Source of the DNA: Alligator mississippiensis
Lineage: Eukaryota; Chordata; Crocodylia; Alligatoridae
Assembly: GCF_030867095.1 (NCBI RefSeq)
Contig: NC_081824.1
Coordinates: forward strand, 123,822,162 to 123,886,161
DNA length: 64,000 nt
Direction: 5' to 3'
Shown here one piece after another: positions 24,401 to 31,439 of this stretch. Position numbers and translations under genes: made by a program. The notes beneath the pieces were generated by a model. The model was not told where the DNA came from, did not search any database, and saw nothing but the letters and a program-made list of their open reading frames with translations. Each line of letters starts with the position of its first letter. The stretch's first letter is position 1.

Positions 24401-27264
24401 GATCTGTATCATGATCAAAACTCTTCTACCTTTGGCATATATATAATTGCAGAGACCCTTTTTGTTCAATGTCAGACACAAGACCATTTCAGGAATTAAA
24501 TGCAGTCTTAACATACCCAAAACTAGAAGCAGCATCTCAGTGAAGACTATTTTAAACTCTACTAAGCAAAGAACGGTCTATTCAGTTGTACCCTGCAAAG
24601 AAAGTCAAGGCATCACCTCTGTTCTTTTTCCAAAATTAACATTGTGAGTAAAGTGGAGCCCACATCAAAGGACTCTTAAAAAGCTTTCCCTGTACGTCTA
24701 ATACACGTAGGTCAAATTCTGCCTTGAGAAAGATCAAGTTCTGAATATATGTTCTTCTGACTTTGACTGAAACTAGGTTATAACCCCGTGGGAGAAGTGT
24801 CATTGCCTCTGTTGTATAAATGCCAGAACAGTTCCGTGATTTGCTCAGGGTCACACAGAAATTTGTGGCTGGTGTGGTATGGAAATAGCAAACTGGTGCA
24901 CCAGACAACAGGCTTAATCGTGTGAACACTCACACATGTCTGCAACTTAATTCACACGTACGTCTTTGCAGACTGAGAAGCAGGGTTTTCTTGCTGTGGA
25001 AAGTGCAATTTTGAAAACCACACCTGCCGCCAAACAAAAGCCTCTATTTTTATGAATTGGCTAAACAAGGGCTCAAGCCAAAGTCTTGGGTTATGTAAAG
25101 CAAGTATATGCAAGCATAGTCTTGGAGTTGCTCTGATTTGTTGTGTAGGTTCAGTCCATTAGAGATACGGGAGCATCTTGAATATTTGTCTCTACCTCTT
25201 AAAAAGGGCTTGAAAGGCAGGCCATAGGAGAAGCTGAAAGAAATAGGCAAGTGGAAAAGGCACTTAAGTGGGGACAGGCATCCCCTTGAGTTCAAGGGGG
25301 CTCTGGTAGGAAGCTTACACTTCCCCTCATTTATCACTAAAATATTTACAGGGTTGGATCTAGCGGGGTGACCTCCTTTTGATTCCTGTTCCACCCAAAA
25401 TTTAAGCCACCTGCCTGGCAGTGACAGCAACATTTCTAGTCAGGCAGTGCTGAGGGAGTCACTTCATGGCTCACTGCCATCTATCTGATTCCTCCTACAC
25501 TCTAATTCCACAGATGTTAACAACCCTCTCTTTTTTTTTTTTTAATGGTCTCAACATGCCACCACAATCAAGCCAGCCTTCACTGCTGTTTGGTAACAAA
25601 GTTCCTATTTTACAGACCTGCAGATTGTTTTTTACTCATTCCAGTACAGCTTCATTTCCTTTTGCTTCACCCTTAAACCAAATAGCCCAGCCCTTGGCCC
25701 CCAGTGTAGGAGGCAAGTTTTGAGTTTATCTGGAGAAAAACAGGTGTTGTGTTATATGGGTTGAGGCACCTCACCGCGGGCACCACCTTTTTCCAAGTTC
25801 TAGATCCCTTCCCATCTAGATTGGGTTTCAAACCCTCTCCAAAGCAGGGAGCCTCCAGATTGCCCCGGGGGAGTCAGATGTGGCTTCCCAGAGACAAACT
25901 GCAGCTGGGGAAGTCTAGACTGGAGATGAGGAAGAACTTTCTGATTATGAGGGTGGGCAGGCATCAGAATGGGGAGAAGAATGTGGAATCCGTGTCCTTG
26001 GAAACATCCACAAACAGGTCAAACAGATGTGCAGTCAGGGATGATCCTGCCTTGAGCAGGGGTCAGTGGTTCTCAACCATTTTTGTACTGGAGGACCACT
26101 GTACCAGGACCCATTTGTCCTGGCCATCAGAGGCCAGGACATCAAAGGCCAGTCCAGACCCAGTGCCCCTCGCTCCCAACCCACTACCCCCAGGCCCCCA
26201 GTGTGCGGGGCATGGGGGGCCCCCCCAAGCAGCCCCTTGCAAGCTGAAACTCTACCAGCCTGCAGGGGAAAGCCACAGTTTCCCACATTTTCCTCCTTTA
26301 AAGAAAAATCCAGTGTGTTGATCCATTTTTGCAGGGTTTTCGGTTGCAGCCCTGTTGGTCTAAGGACATGGGCAGAACCTTGCCTGCCTCGATCTGTTTT
26401 CCAAGCTTGTTCACCACCCTGTTGTATATTTTTGCAACCCCATGGGTTAAGAAACGCTAGGGTGGCCATCACAGAGGACATTCTGGTTTTCTGCTGCTCT
26501 GTCCTCTATTAATACAAAACCCCATGCCTTTATTTCTTATTTCTTGATGAGAAAAACAGGACATAAAGGCATCCGGTTTTGTATCAATAGAGGACAACTG
26601 GGCTGTCCTCGATAATGGCCACCCTATTCACCACCCTTTCATATATTCCTGACACCCCACAGGTTGAGAAATGCTAGGGGACCTGATGAGATCCCCATAG
26701 GTGGTGAGGGTGGCCATCACAGAGGACGTTCCAGTTTTCTGCAACTCTGTCCTCTATTGATACAAGGCCTGATGCCTTTATTTCTTAAAAAGAAAAACAG
26801 AGGACATCAAGGGGTCAAGTTCCATATCAACAGAGGACAACTGGACTGTCCTCTATGACGGCCACCCTTTCGTAGATTCTTGCGAGCCCACAGGGTGAGA
26901 AAGGCGAGGGGGACCTGATAAGGTGTCCTGAGGTGGGTGGTGGAGCTGGAAGAGAAGAAGGAAAGGTTGTTTCCTGCCGGGTGCAGCTGCCTGGGGCCAA
27001 GGGGAAGGGGGACAGCGAGGGTGGAAGAGGAAGAGGAAGGGGAAAAGGGCAGGGGGGGCAGCCCCCGGCATGGAGGCCTCACCAGAACCACTCGCTGCCG
27101 AAGCTGGGCACCGAGAAGACGCCCCAATGGATGAAGACGCCGAACTTGAGCTCGTCAAACCAGGCGGGCACGGCGCGGGCGTCCAGGGACTCCCAGGTGG
27201 GGTCGTAGCGCGCCTGGGCCGGCAGCAGGGCGCCGAGCAGCGGCACCAGCAGTAGCAGCTGCAT
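9261..27264 (-). CDS. FUCA2: FUCA2, alpha-L-fucosidase 2 (complete, seven exons)
   Basis: FUCA2 (EC 3.2.1.51, glycoside hydrolase family 29) removes terminal alpha-L-fucose from glycoproteins and glycolipids and is secreted or lysosomal. Seven exons on the minus strand join in frame to 453 residues: 27264-27083, 22720-22533, 20795-20456, 19786-19576, 15759-15569, 13823-13715, 9401-9261. A short leader ([18 protein letters not shown], cleavage likely before RYDPTW) precedes the catalytic barrel. By homology to FUCA1, the nucleophile is Asp214 in LWSDGDG and the acid/base is Glu278 in HKWENC. HWG, TSKHHEGF and [10 protein letters not shown] are present. Sequons are at Asn157, Asn225 and Asn363. 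The SDGDG motif, sequence similarity and synteny favour FUCA2 over FUCA1. The human protein is 467 residues, mostly through a longer leader. No break is seen. Confidence 0.97.
9580..9680. mobile_element. MITE fragment (second palindromic family)
   Basis: It holds GAATAGATTTGTACCTTACA followed by CATAGGCTTTTGTGAGCCCA and CATTTCATCAGATGC, a word order typical of crocodilian and turtle palindromic MITEs. A related GAATAGATTTGTACCTTATA start occurs at about 46945. Confidence 0.5.
10020..10455. mobile_element. GC-rich hAT-like relic
   Basis: A GC-rich island ends in AAAGGTTGAGCACCACTGG, which resembles the inverse of the CAGTGGTTCTCAACC hAT terminus seen at 26064. The left terminus is not found, so it is probably truncated. 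The ORFs inside are shadows. Confidence 0.45.
11008..11495 (-). mobile_element. non-autonomous DNA transposon, copy 1 (TIR GGCCACGTCCAGATG)
   Basis: The termini are GGCCACGTCCAGATGA and TCATCTGGATGCGGC. A sub-terminal hairpin-like block reads TGGTATGTGGTGCCGCAGAC then GTCTGTGGTGCCAC. The element is homologous, in opposite orientation, to 18915-19475. It shares GGTTTTTTTGA/CCAGGGTCAAAAAAACC-type and CTACTTGTCCCTGGGGAA-type internal segments. No transposase is encoded. Confidence 0.75.
12141..12215 (+). repeat. possible tRNA-derived SINE fragment
   Basis: A perfect match to the pol III A-box consensus, TAGCCTAGTGG, lies at 12154-12164. A convincing B box is not visible at the right distance. 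A B-box-like GGTTCAATCCC occurs separately at about 10970. It is too degenerate to be a functional tRNA. Confidence 0.35.
12828..13500 (-). mobile_element. CR1 LINE 3' end
   Basis: It starts ATAGGATCATTGCAAAGTAG, then AGGTCATCTAGTCCAGCTCT and CTGCTCTTGAAAATTTCCAG, the reverse complement of a CR1 tail and its upstream coding region. About 670 bases remain, the longest CR1 copy here, decayed with stops. Confidence 0.88.
13715..13823 (-). CDS. FUCA2: FUCA2 exon 6 (residues 371-407)
   Basis: The acceptor is TTTCCAACTAG and the donor ACACAG/GTAAGC. It encodes [20 protein letters not shown], then [16 protein letters not shown], part of the C-terminal beta-sandwich (compare human VYAIFLKWP). It lacks an internal Met, so a simple ATG-to-stop scan does not report it. 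Confidence 0.93.
13824..15568. other. FUCA2 intron 5 with degenerate tandem repeat
   Basis: AT-rich intron of 1.7 kb. An irregular tandem repeat occupies about 15075-15420 (separate entry). Otherwise nothing is recognised. Confidence 0.65.
15075..15420 (+). repeat. degenerate irregular tandem repeat
   Basis: The word TTTTAG, generally followed by a short CT-rich stretch, recurs with its G at 15096, 15180, 15287 and 15350. The units share GCATGT/GCATAT, ACTTCCCA/ACTCCCGG, CACCAGGA/ATCAGGAG and ACCTTTAAAA/GCTTTTAAAA. Spacing is irregular (84, 107 and 63 bases), so this is an old minisatellite or a decayed internally repeated transposon. Confidence 0.5.
15569..15759 (-). CDS. FUCA2: FUCA2 exon 5 (residues 308-371)
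   Basis: The acceptor is GAAATGTTTCAG and the donor GTCTG/GTAAGG, splitting a Trp codon. It encodes [40 protein letters not shown], then [20 protein letters not shown] and PGV. It covers the end of the catalytic barrel and the linker to the C-terminal beta domain. Confidence 0.96.
17640..18230. mobile_element. GC-rich transposon-like block
   Basis: A GC-rich core (17690-18050) is followed by GGTAGCAAACTAAAACACC and GGTGTTTTATCTTGCTACG, an inverted pair around 18070-18115. Composition differs sharply from the surrounding intron. The family is not identified, and the ORFs within overlap on both strands and are not coding. Confidence 0.4.
18262..18478. mobile_element. hAT-type MITE with perfect 8-bp target duplication
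   Basis: The element runs from CAGAGGCTCCCAAACTTTT to GCTGGGAACCCCTG, 217 bases. It is flanked on both sides by TTCTAGAA (18254-18261 and 18479-18486), an exact 8-bp duplication and itself a palindrome. No coding capacity. Confidence 0.9.
18915..19475 (+). mobile_element. non-autonomous DNA transposon, copy 2
   Basis: The termini are GGCCGTGTCCACATGAGC and GTTCATCTGGATGCGGCC. The flanks share AAT, a possible 3-bp duplication (18912-18914 and 19476-19478). It is the inverted homologue of 11008-11495. A simple-sequence run of C then A, with CAAAAAAAAACC, lies at about 19302-19345. Confidence 0.75.
19576..19786 (-). CDS. FUCA2: FUCA2 exon 4 (residues 237-307, with acid/base Glu)
   Basis: The acceptor is TTTCAG and the donor GTGAAG/GTACAG. 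It encodes [40 protein letters not shown], then [20 protein letters not shown] and [11 protein letters not shown]. Glu278 in KWENC aligns with the FUCA1 acid/base residue. Confidence 0.96.
19787..20455. other. FUCA2 intron 3
   Basis: A 669-base AT-rich intron. A short GA-rich stretch lies near 20160-20185. Nothing else is recognised. Confidence 0.7.
20456..20795 (-). CDS. FUCA2: FUCA2 exon 3 (residues 124-237, with catalytic nucleophile)
   Basis: The acceptor is GTGTTTAG and the donor ACAG/GTATAT. It encodes [20 protein letters not shown] through [23 protein letters not shown] carries the predicted nucleophile Asp214. [18 protein letters not shown] is typical of animal fucosidases. Sequons NRT and NST are present. 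Confidence 0.96.
20877..20995 (-). repeat. MIR/L2-type relic
   Basis: It contains TTTTACAAATATTAGCTAAG and TAGGTAAATATTATTATCCC, then CAGTTTACTGAGGCAAAAAG, the reverse of the well-known MIR/L2 tail. Old and diverged. Confidence 0.7.
21450..21545 (+). repeat. MIR core relic
   Basis: CATGACCTTGGGCAACTCTT is followed by TCTGTCTCAGTTCCCCAACT and ATAAAATAGCAAGAGTAA, matching the MIR CORE-SINE pattern of TGACCTTGGGCAAGT, CTCAGTT and TAAAATGGG. Diverged. Confidence 0.75.
21765..21885 (+). mobile_element. CR1 LINE 3' terminus
   Basis: GGATGATCCTGCTTCTGGTG, TTGGCCTAGATGAACTCC, then CCCTTTCCAGCCCTACTTTT and ending TATAATTCTATA. This is a short CR1 tail with the usual terminal TCTATR repeats. Confidence 0.85.
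22533..22720 (-). CDS. FUCA2: FUCA2 exon 2 (residues 61-124)
   Basis: The acceptor is TATTTTGTAG and the donor GAAG/GTAAAT. It encodes [40 protein letters not shown], then [20 protein letters not shown] and HHEG. The TSKHHEG motif is a GH29 active-site segment. Confidence 0.95.
25850..26062 (+). mobile_element. CR1 LINE tail, cut short by a hAT element
   Basis: CTGGAGATGAGGAAGAACTT and GGATGATCCTGCCTTGAGCA are CR1 landmarks, but the terminal GACTAGATGACC-type end is missing. At about 26064 the sequence passes into the CAGTGGTTCTCAACC hAT terminus. A 190-codon ORF across this junction is chance. Confidence 0.75.
26064..26456. mobile_element. hAT-like element with embedded MITE arm
   Basis: It begins CAGTGGTTCTCAACCATTTT and ends near GCAACCCCATGGGTTAAGAA followed by ACGCT. 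Inside, at about 26338-26404, is a Chompy-like fragment (TTGCAGCCCTGTTGGTCTAA). The nested order suggests the MITE arrived after the hAT element. Confidence 0.65.
26460..26624. mobile_element. palindromic MITE, TA target site, copy 1
   Basis: The termini GGGTGGCCATCACAGAGGAC and GTCCTCGATAATGGCCACCC are flanked by TA on both sides (26458-26459, 26625-26626), as for Tc1/mariner-type elements. The two halves are inverted repeats of about 75 bases (compare ATGCCTTTAT and ATAAAGGCAT). Confidence 0.75.
26708..26867. mobile_element. palindromic MITE, copy 2 of the tandem block
   Basis: Nearly the same element as 26460-26624 (GGGTGGCCATCACAGAGGAC to GGCCACCC). It lacks TA flanks, and the sequences on either side are themselves duplicated. 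This copy therefore probably arose by tandem duplication and not by a second insertion. Confidence 0.7.
27083..27264 (-). CDS. FUCA2: FUCA2 exon 1 (signal peptide and start of GH29 domain)
   Basis: The ATG at 27264-27262 is chosen because it opens directly into a hydrophobic leader followed by [20 protein letters not shown], the conserved GH29 start. The exon also encodes [20 protein letters not shown]. It ends TTCTG/GTGAGG, splitting a Trp codon. It is very GC-rich and part of the promoter CpG island. Confidence 0.95.
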
Positions 27265-27720
27265 GGGGACAGCCGGCGGCCGGGCTGGGCTGCCGGAGCG
27301 CGGGCGCGGGGCTGCCTCATATGACAGCGGTCAGCTGACCGGGGCGGAGGCTGCGGGGAACCGGAGGGGGGAGCAGCTCCGTGCTTCTGCCGCCTTGCCC
27401 TGCCCGCGGGGGCAGGGTTTGCTGCTTTGGTTTTTTTTTTACATACTTTGTTTTTCACAAATGTGTTTTTTAGGAAAATTGTGCGTGTCCCAAGTGAGCG
27501 ATCTAGTTGGTGTACTCAAATCAAGGAGGTCAATCTGCCGCCCGTGTTGGTTATGGGGCTCCAGGTGCGCGGTTCTCCTCGCCGCCCCCGCGAGGGGCTT
27601 GCTCCGGTGTTGGAGAGGGTGGTGTTGGCTGCAGGCCGGCCAGGCGCATCTCCAGGCCGCTCCTTGCCGCCGCCAGGGTTTCAGGCCTGGGCTCGCGACA
27701 CAGGATGGGTTTCCGCAACC
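27265..27720 (-). promoter_or_regulatory. FUCA2 promoter and CpG island
   Basis: GC- and CpG-rich sequence lies upstream of the FUCA2 ATG, continuous with exon 1 (about 26990-27420), with a second CpG-rich patch at 27530-27700. Visible sites are a GC box (GGGGCGGAG, 27341-27349), a 12-bp palindrome GGTCAGCTGACC (27329-27340) with an E-box core, and CATATG in TCATATGA (27317-27324). No TATA box is evident, which suits a broadly expressed gene. The start site is not mapped. Confidence 0.65.
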
Positions 27721-27801
27721 CATAATTTTGAAGGGTTTGCTAGCGCTGTTTGTTTAAAGCAAGGTTACAGTGGCTGAGGAGAACGGCAAGGATTGTCTCG
27801 G

Positions 27802-28057
27802 CGGTGGCTTTCAACCTGTGGTCCATCGACAGGCTACATCGGCGACGCGTAGTGGGTGCGCGTGCACCCCCTGCAAAAAGCCCCTCCGACGCTGCCGGTT
27901 GGCTCTTCTCTAGACTGTGATCAATCAAAAGTATGCAAATACCCACACTTACCATTCAAAGGGGTCAGCACCTCCATTTGAAACTTCCAAAGTTTCCTCC
28001 ATTCAAAATTTTTTAGGGGTCTGCTAATGGGAAAAAAAAAAAGGTTGAAAACCACTG
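27802..28057. mobile_element. hAT-like element
   Basis: The terminal inverted repeats are CGGTGGCTTTCAACCTGTGG and GGTTGAAAACCACTG. Flanking octamers (TGTCTCGG, TCTTCAGG) match only weakly, so the target duplication is decayed. It is immediately followed by a Chompy-like TCAGGTGATATCTTTTATTG fragment. Confidence 0.65.
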
Positions 28058-29549
28058 TCTTCAGGTGATATCTTTTATTGGAGACCACTGCGTAGGGGGG
28101 AGCTTAGGAAGAAGATGCCGTATAGTCCAGCTTCTTTTGTTTTTTTGCTTCTCCTGCTTTAGGTTAAGGATTTTTTCCTTGTAAGTGGCAGGCTTTGATT
28201 TCTTCCGTGTTAGAATAGTGTTAGAGGAGAGATGAAAATTAGTCTCGGAGACAAGGCAGTGATGACCAAGGAGCTGGAAGAATGATAGTGGCATTGTCAA
28301 AGGAAAGGACTTTGCAGTCTGCAACAGTCAGCCTGGGGCTTTTAAAAGGTATGGGGTGGTGTTGCTGGGGTTTTGAAACTTCAAACCCATCCTAGAGAAA
28401 GCAGTGTGCTGGGTTGCTCCACTCCAAGCCGGGCACACAGCTGCCAGAATTGTCAGAATCCAGTTGCCACGTGAAGCTCTGGTGCCTGCCCACTGCTCTG
28501 CCCAATTGTAACCAAATGCAGTACTGCCCTACCTACCTGCACTTGTCCTCCTCCAAAATGTCTTCAGTGGCAGCCATTGAGGAGAGAGAACCCACATCAA
28601 CCTCAAAAATGAACAAGGTATCAGAAATAGGAAAAGTTTAAAGGAGTACAGGCAGTGCCTCGTGCTTGTTGAAGATCAGCATAGGATAGATATTTGTATT
28701 CTGCAAAGAGCACTCAACTGAGCCTTTTCTTGTAAACATGGAATGCCATAAAAAGACTGCAGCACTGACTCTGGGAACGTTTTTATCTGTGATACAGGAA
28801 ATTTGTTTTGTAATGTACAAATAGGCCACTCAGGGCAGGGAGACTCAGGAAGCTCTCTGTAATGGACTGGTGCCAAGAGAGCACTCTCCTCATTATGGGC
28901 CACAAGTGGCAGGGAACACACTACCACCTGCAGCAGATGCTACTCAGCCTTCTCCTACCTAAGAAAAACATAATAGAATAATTGGTGGTTCCACGGCAGC
29001 AATAGAAATAGGCTTCTGACTTGATGGACTGAAAAATCTGTTGGGCACATGAATTTTGTTTATCTCAAGGCCCATTAAGATCATGTGGAAAAATCAACAA
29101 TTCTGGAAACACTGGAGCAGTAATCTGTGTTACTGCTCCTGGGCATGTGAGCCTTGATAGGTAGCATCTCTTGACACTTCTAGCATTGCTGTGATGCACG
29201 TCGGTCTTTTCCATTTAATGCAGCAGCAAGAAATTGTCAGAAAGTTTATCTGTCATCTCAAAATCATTGCCTCTTGAAACCTTAGACTAGACTCAGTGGG
29301 TGGGACTTCATACAAGATGAGAGGTTGTTGGCATATGCAACCAATTGACAAGAGAAGTAGAGTAAGAGCAAAGCTCTTTCGCTGGCTGCACGTGAATCTA
29401 CCAGGTGAAGAATGAGTGTTGGGCTTGTCTCTAATTATAAAATAAGATGTATGTCAAGTGGTATATCCCCATAAGCTTGGAGATGGGGGATTTCTACCCT
29501 ATTTCAACACACGCTGCTTTGTAACTGGAAGTAATCTGTGCTCCATCTC

Positions 29550-29822
29550 CAGTACTGTAGCAAGGGAAGGGCGAGTGGGGTGACTGCCCCAGGTGCAGAA
29601 GCAAAGGGGCATCAACAGGTGCTGCCCAGCTGGGGTGGGGTGTGGGACAGAGCTGTGAGCGGCTCATTTTGGGGGAGCACAGGGATGGGGGGCAGCTCCT
29701 GCTGCTGCTGCACACCCAGGCAAGCATGGGGAGGCGTGTGCCCTCTGGATCTGTGTACAGAGCGAGGATGGGCTGCTGTGGTGGGCTTGCCCTGGGTGCC
29801 AAACTTTCTTGCTATGGTACTG
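29550..29822. mobile_element. hAT-like element, 273 bp
   Basis: The termini CAGTACTGTAGCAAG and CTTGCTATGGTACTG are inverted repeats with two mismatches. The interior is GC-rich (GTGACTGCCCCAGGTGCAGA). The flanking octamers are only partly alike. No coding capacity. Confidence 0.6.
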
Positions 29823-30975
29823 ATCACCTCTCCCTGTCTGCCATCCCCTGGGTAGATGGCAATCATGCAATTATCACTAGAGTTGGTCAAAACATTTTTG
29901 TTGCAATGAAATTTCAACCAAATAAGTTGTTTTGTAAAGGCCAAAATTGAACTTGGCTTGTCTCCTTGAGCATTATAGGTATGTTTAGTATATTTCAACA
30001 GGCCCAAAAAAAAAATAATTTCTTATTGCACTCAGCCTTATTTAGCATTGGCCCTAGCCTTATTTAGCATTGCCTTGTGCTTGGACTCTTAGCAGTGAGG
30101 GGGCAGTGTGACCCCGTGAGGAATGCATCATGCACTGTTTCCCATGATGCTGTCTCAAGAGATGGTAGTGGAATCTACAGCTTCCTTTTTAAATGCTGAC
30201 AGGCAGTTTCCAGGGCAGACATCGCAGATCCCCGGTCCTATGAGTTTGCCTCTGTCCAAACCATGCTGGTTCAGTAATGGTGTTTCCTCTTCCTCTGCAG
30301 CTCATCCTCCTCTGCCACACCATAATGAAAAGTGACTGAAACATAAATAGAACTTTTACTTTTTTCCCCATTACCTCAGGGCCATAAGGAAATGACTGGA
30401 CCGCAATATGATTATACCCAATATTACTCCTCACTTCGCCCCTTCACATTGTCTCCTGAATCTTAATTCTCCCACATGCATGCCTTCCTGTGCTACCACT
30501 GACAGGACTTTGCAAGGGCCCTTCTTTTGCAGAAAACATTGCACAGCCAAGCTGTTCTGCTCGGTTTCCCAAATGCAGTGTTGGGCATAAGCAATAGTTG
30601 AATAAGGGCCAAAAAATAAACCATTTGCCCTCACCAACACTCTTCCTGTTGCTTTCTCTCACTCCTCCCTACGTTCTTAGTTGCACAAGTTGACTCGTTC
30701 TGCTTTGGTCACATCACATGCATATTCTCTGCCCTCTCCATCAATGTCTGAATATTTGTTCTATTGATCTGATCATTTCTTCTTCACTGCCTACTTGCAG
30801 AATTCTTTGCAATTAGCTAGGTCTTTCTGGTCCTGGAGCTTGAGCCAATGGGATGCTGGTTTGGTGCCTGCCAGCCCTACCTCCTGTTAGTCATTTACCC
30901 CTGACACAGACTATGAGAGGACATAGTTCCTTCTGGTTAATATCTCTGGGCCTCTTTTCAGCAAATCATGTAAAA

Positions 30976-31439
30976 CAGGGCTGTCCTACTCATAGTGGCT
31001 GGGCCATATGCCCCATGGACCACATCAGCAGGGGTAGCCCACCACAGGGGCCATGGGTCCCCCAGGTTAAATGCTACATGTAGGCAGGAGATCTTTCTCC
31101 CGCTCCATTGCATTGCAGGTGTAGGTGAGCACCTCTCTCCTGCTGCATTGTGCACAAGCCCCCACATGGTACAGTACCCCACCTCACCTGTAGCTCTGGA
31201 GTTCCCCTGTGGCACTATGCCACACAGGTACTCTGAGCTGCTGGTTTATGGAGCACTGCATACCGCATCACATTGTCCTGACCCCTGTGGCTGGGTCAGG
31301 GTGGGGAAGCCAGGGGAGGGAGAAGGAGCCTAAAGGCCCTGGCTACTGCTGCAGCTGGAACAAGGGGAAGCAGTAGCTATTTGGGAGCCAAGGGCCATAT
31401 GATAACCCTTTGCAGGCCACATGTGGCCTGGGAGCCCTG
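30976..31439. mobile_element. hAT-type MITE, 464 bp
   Basis: It begins CAGGGCTGTCCTACTCATAG with GGCTGGGCCATATGCCCC and ends GGCCACATGTGGCCTGGGAG then CCCTG. The flanks ATGTAAAA and ATGTAGAT agree at six of eight bases, a decayed target duplication. The interior is GC-rich. Confidence 0.75.

Larger units (their letters stand above)
22721..27082. other. FUCA2 intron 1
   Basis: A 4.4-kb intron. A MIR-like relic lies near 24780-24900 (CAGGGTCACACAGAAATTTG). The 3 kb from 22721 to 25740 is otherwise AT-rich with nothing identified. From about 25850 to 26900 it is a nested transposon cluster (CR1, hAT, MITE arm, duplicated MITE), ending beside the CpG island of exon 1. Confidence 0.65.

Noticed and set aside
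25749..26321. A 190-codon plus-strand ORF in FUCA2 intron 1
   Set aside because: It runs across the junction of a CR1 tail and a hAT element, so it is a chance frame in repeat sequence.
26853..27458. A 201-codon ORF on the minus strand covering FUCA2 exon 1 in another frame
   Set aside because: It is a GC-rich shadow. The FUCA2 frame has clear homology and correct splice sites, while this one is Pro/Ala/Ser-rich low complexity.
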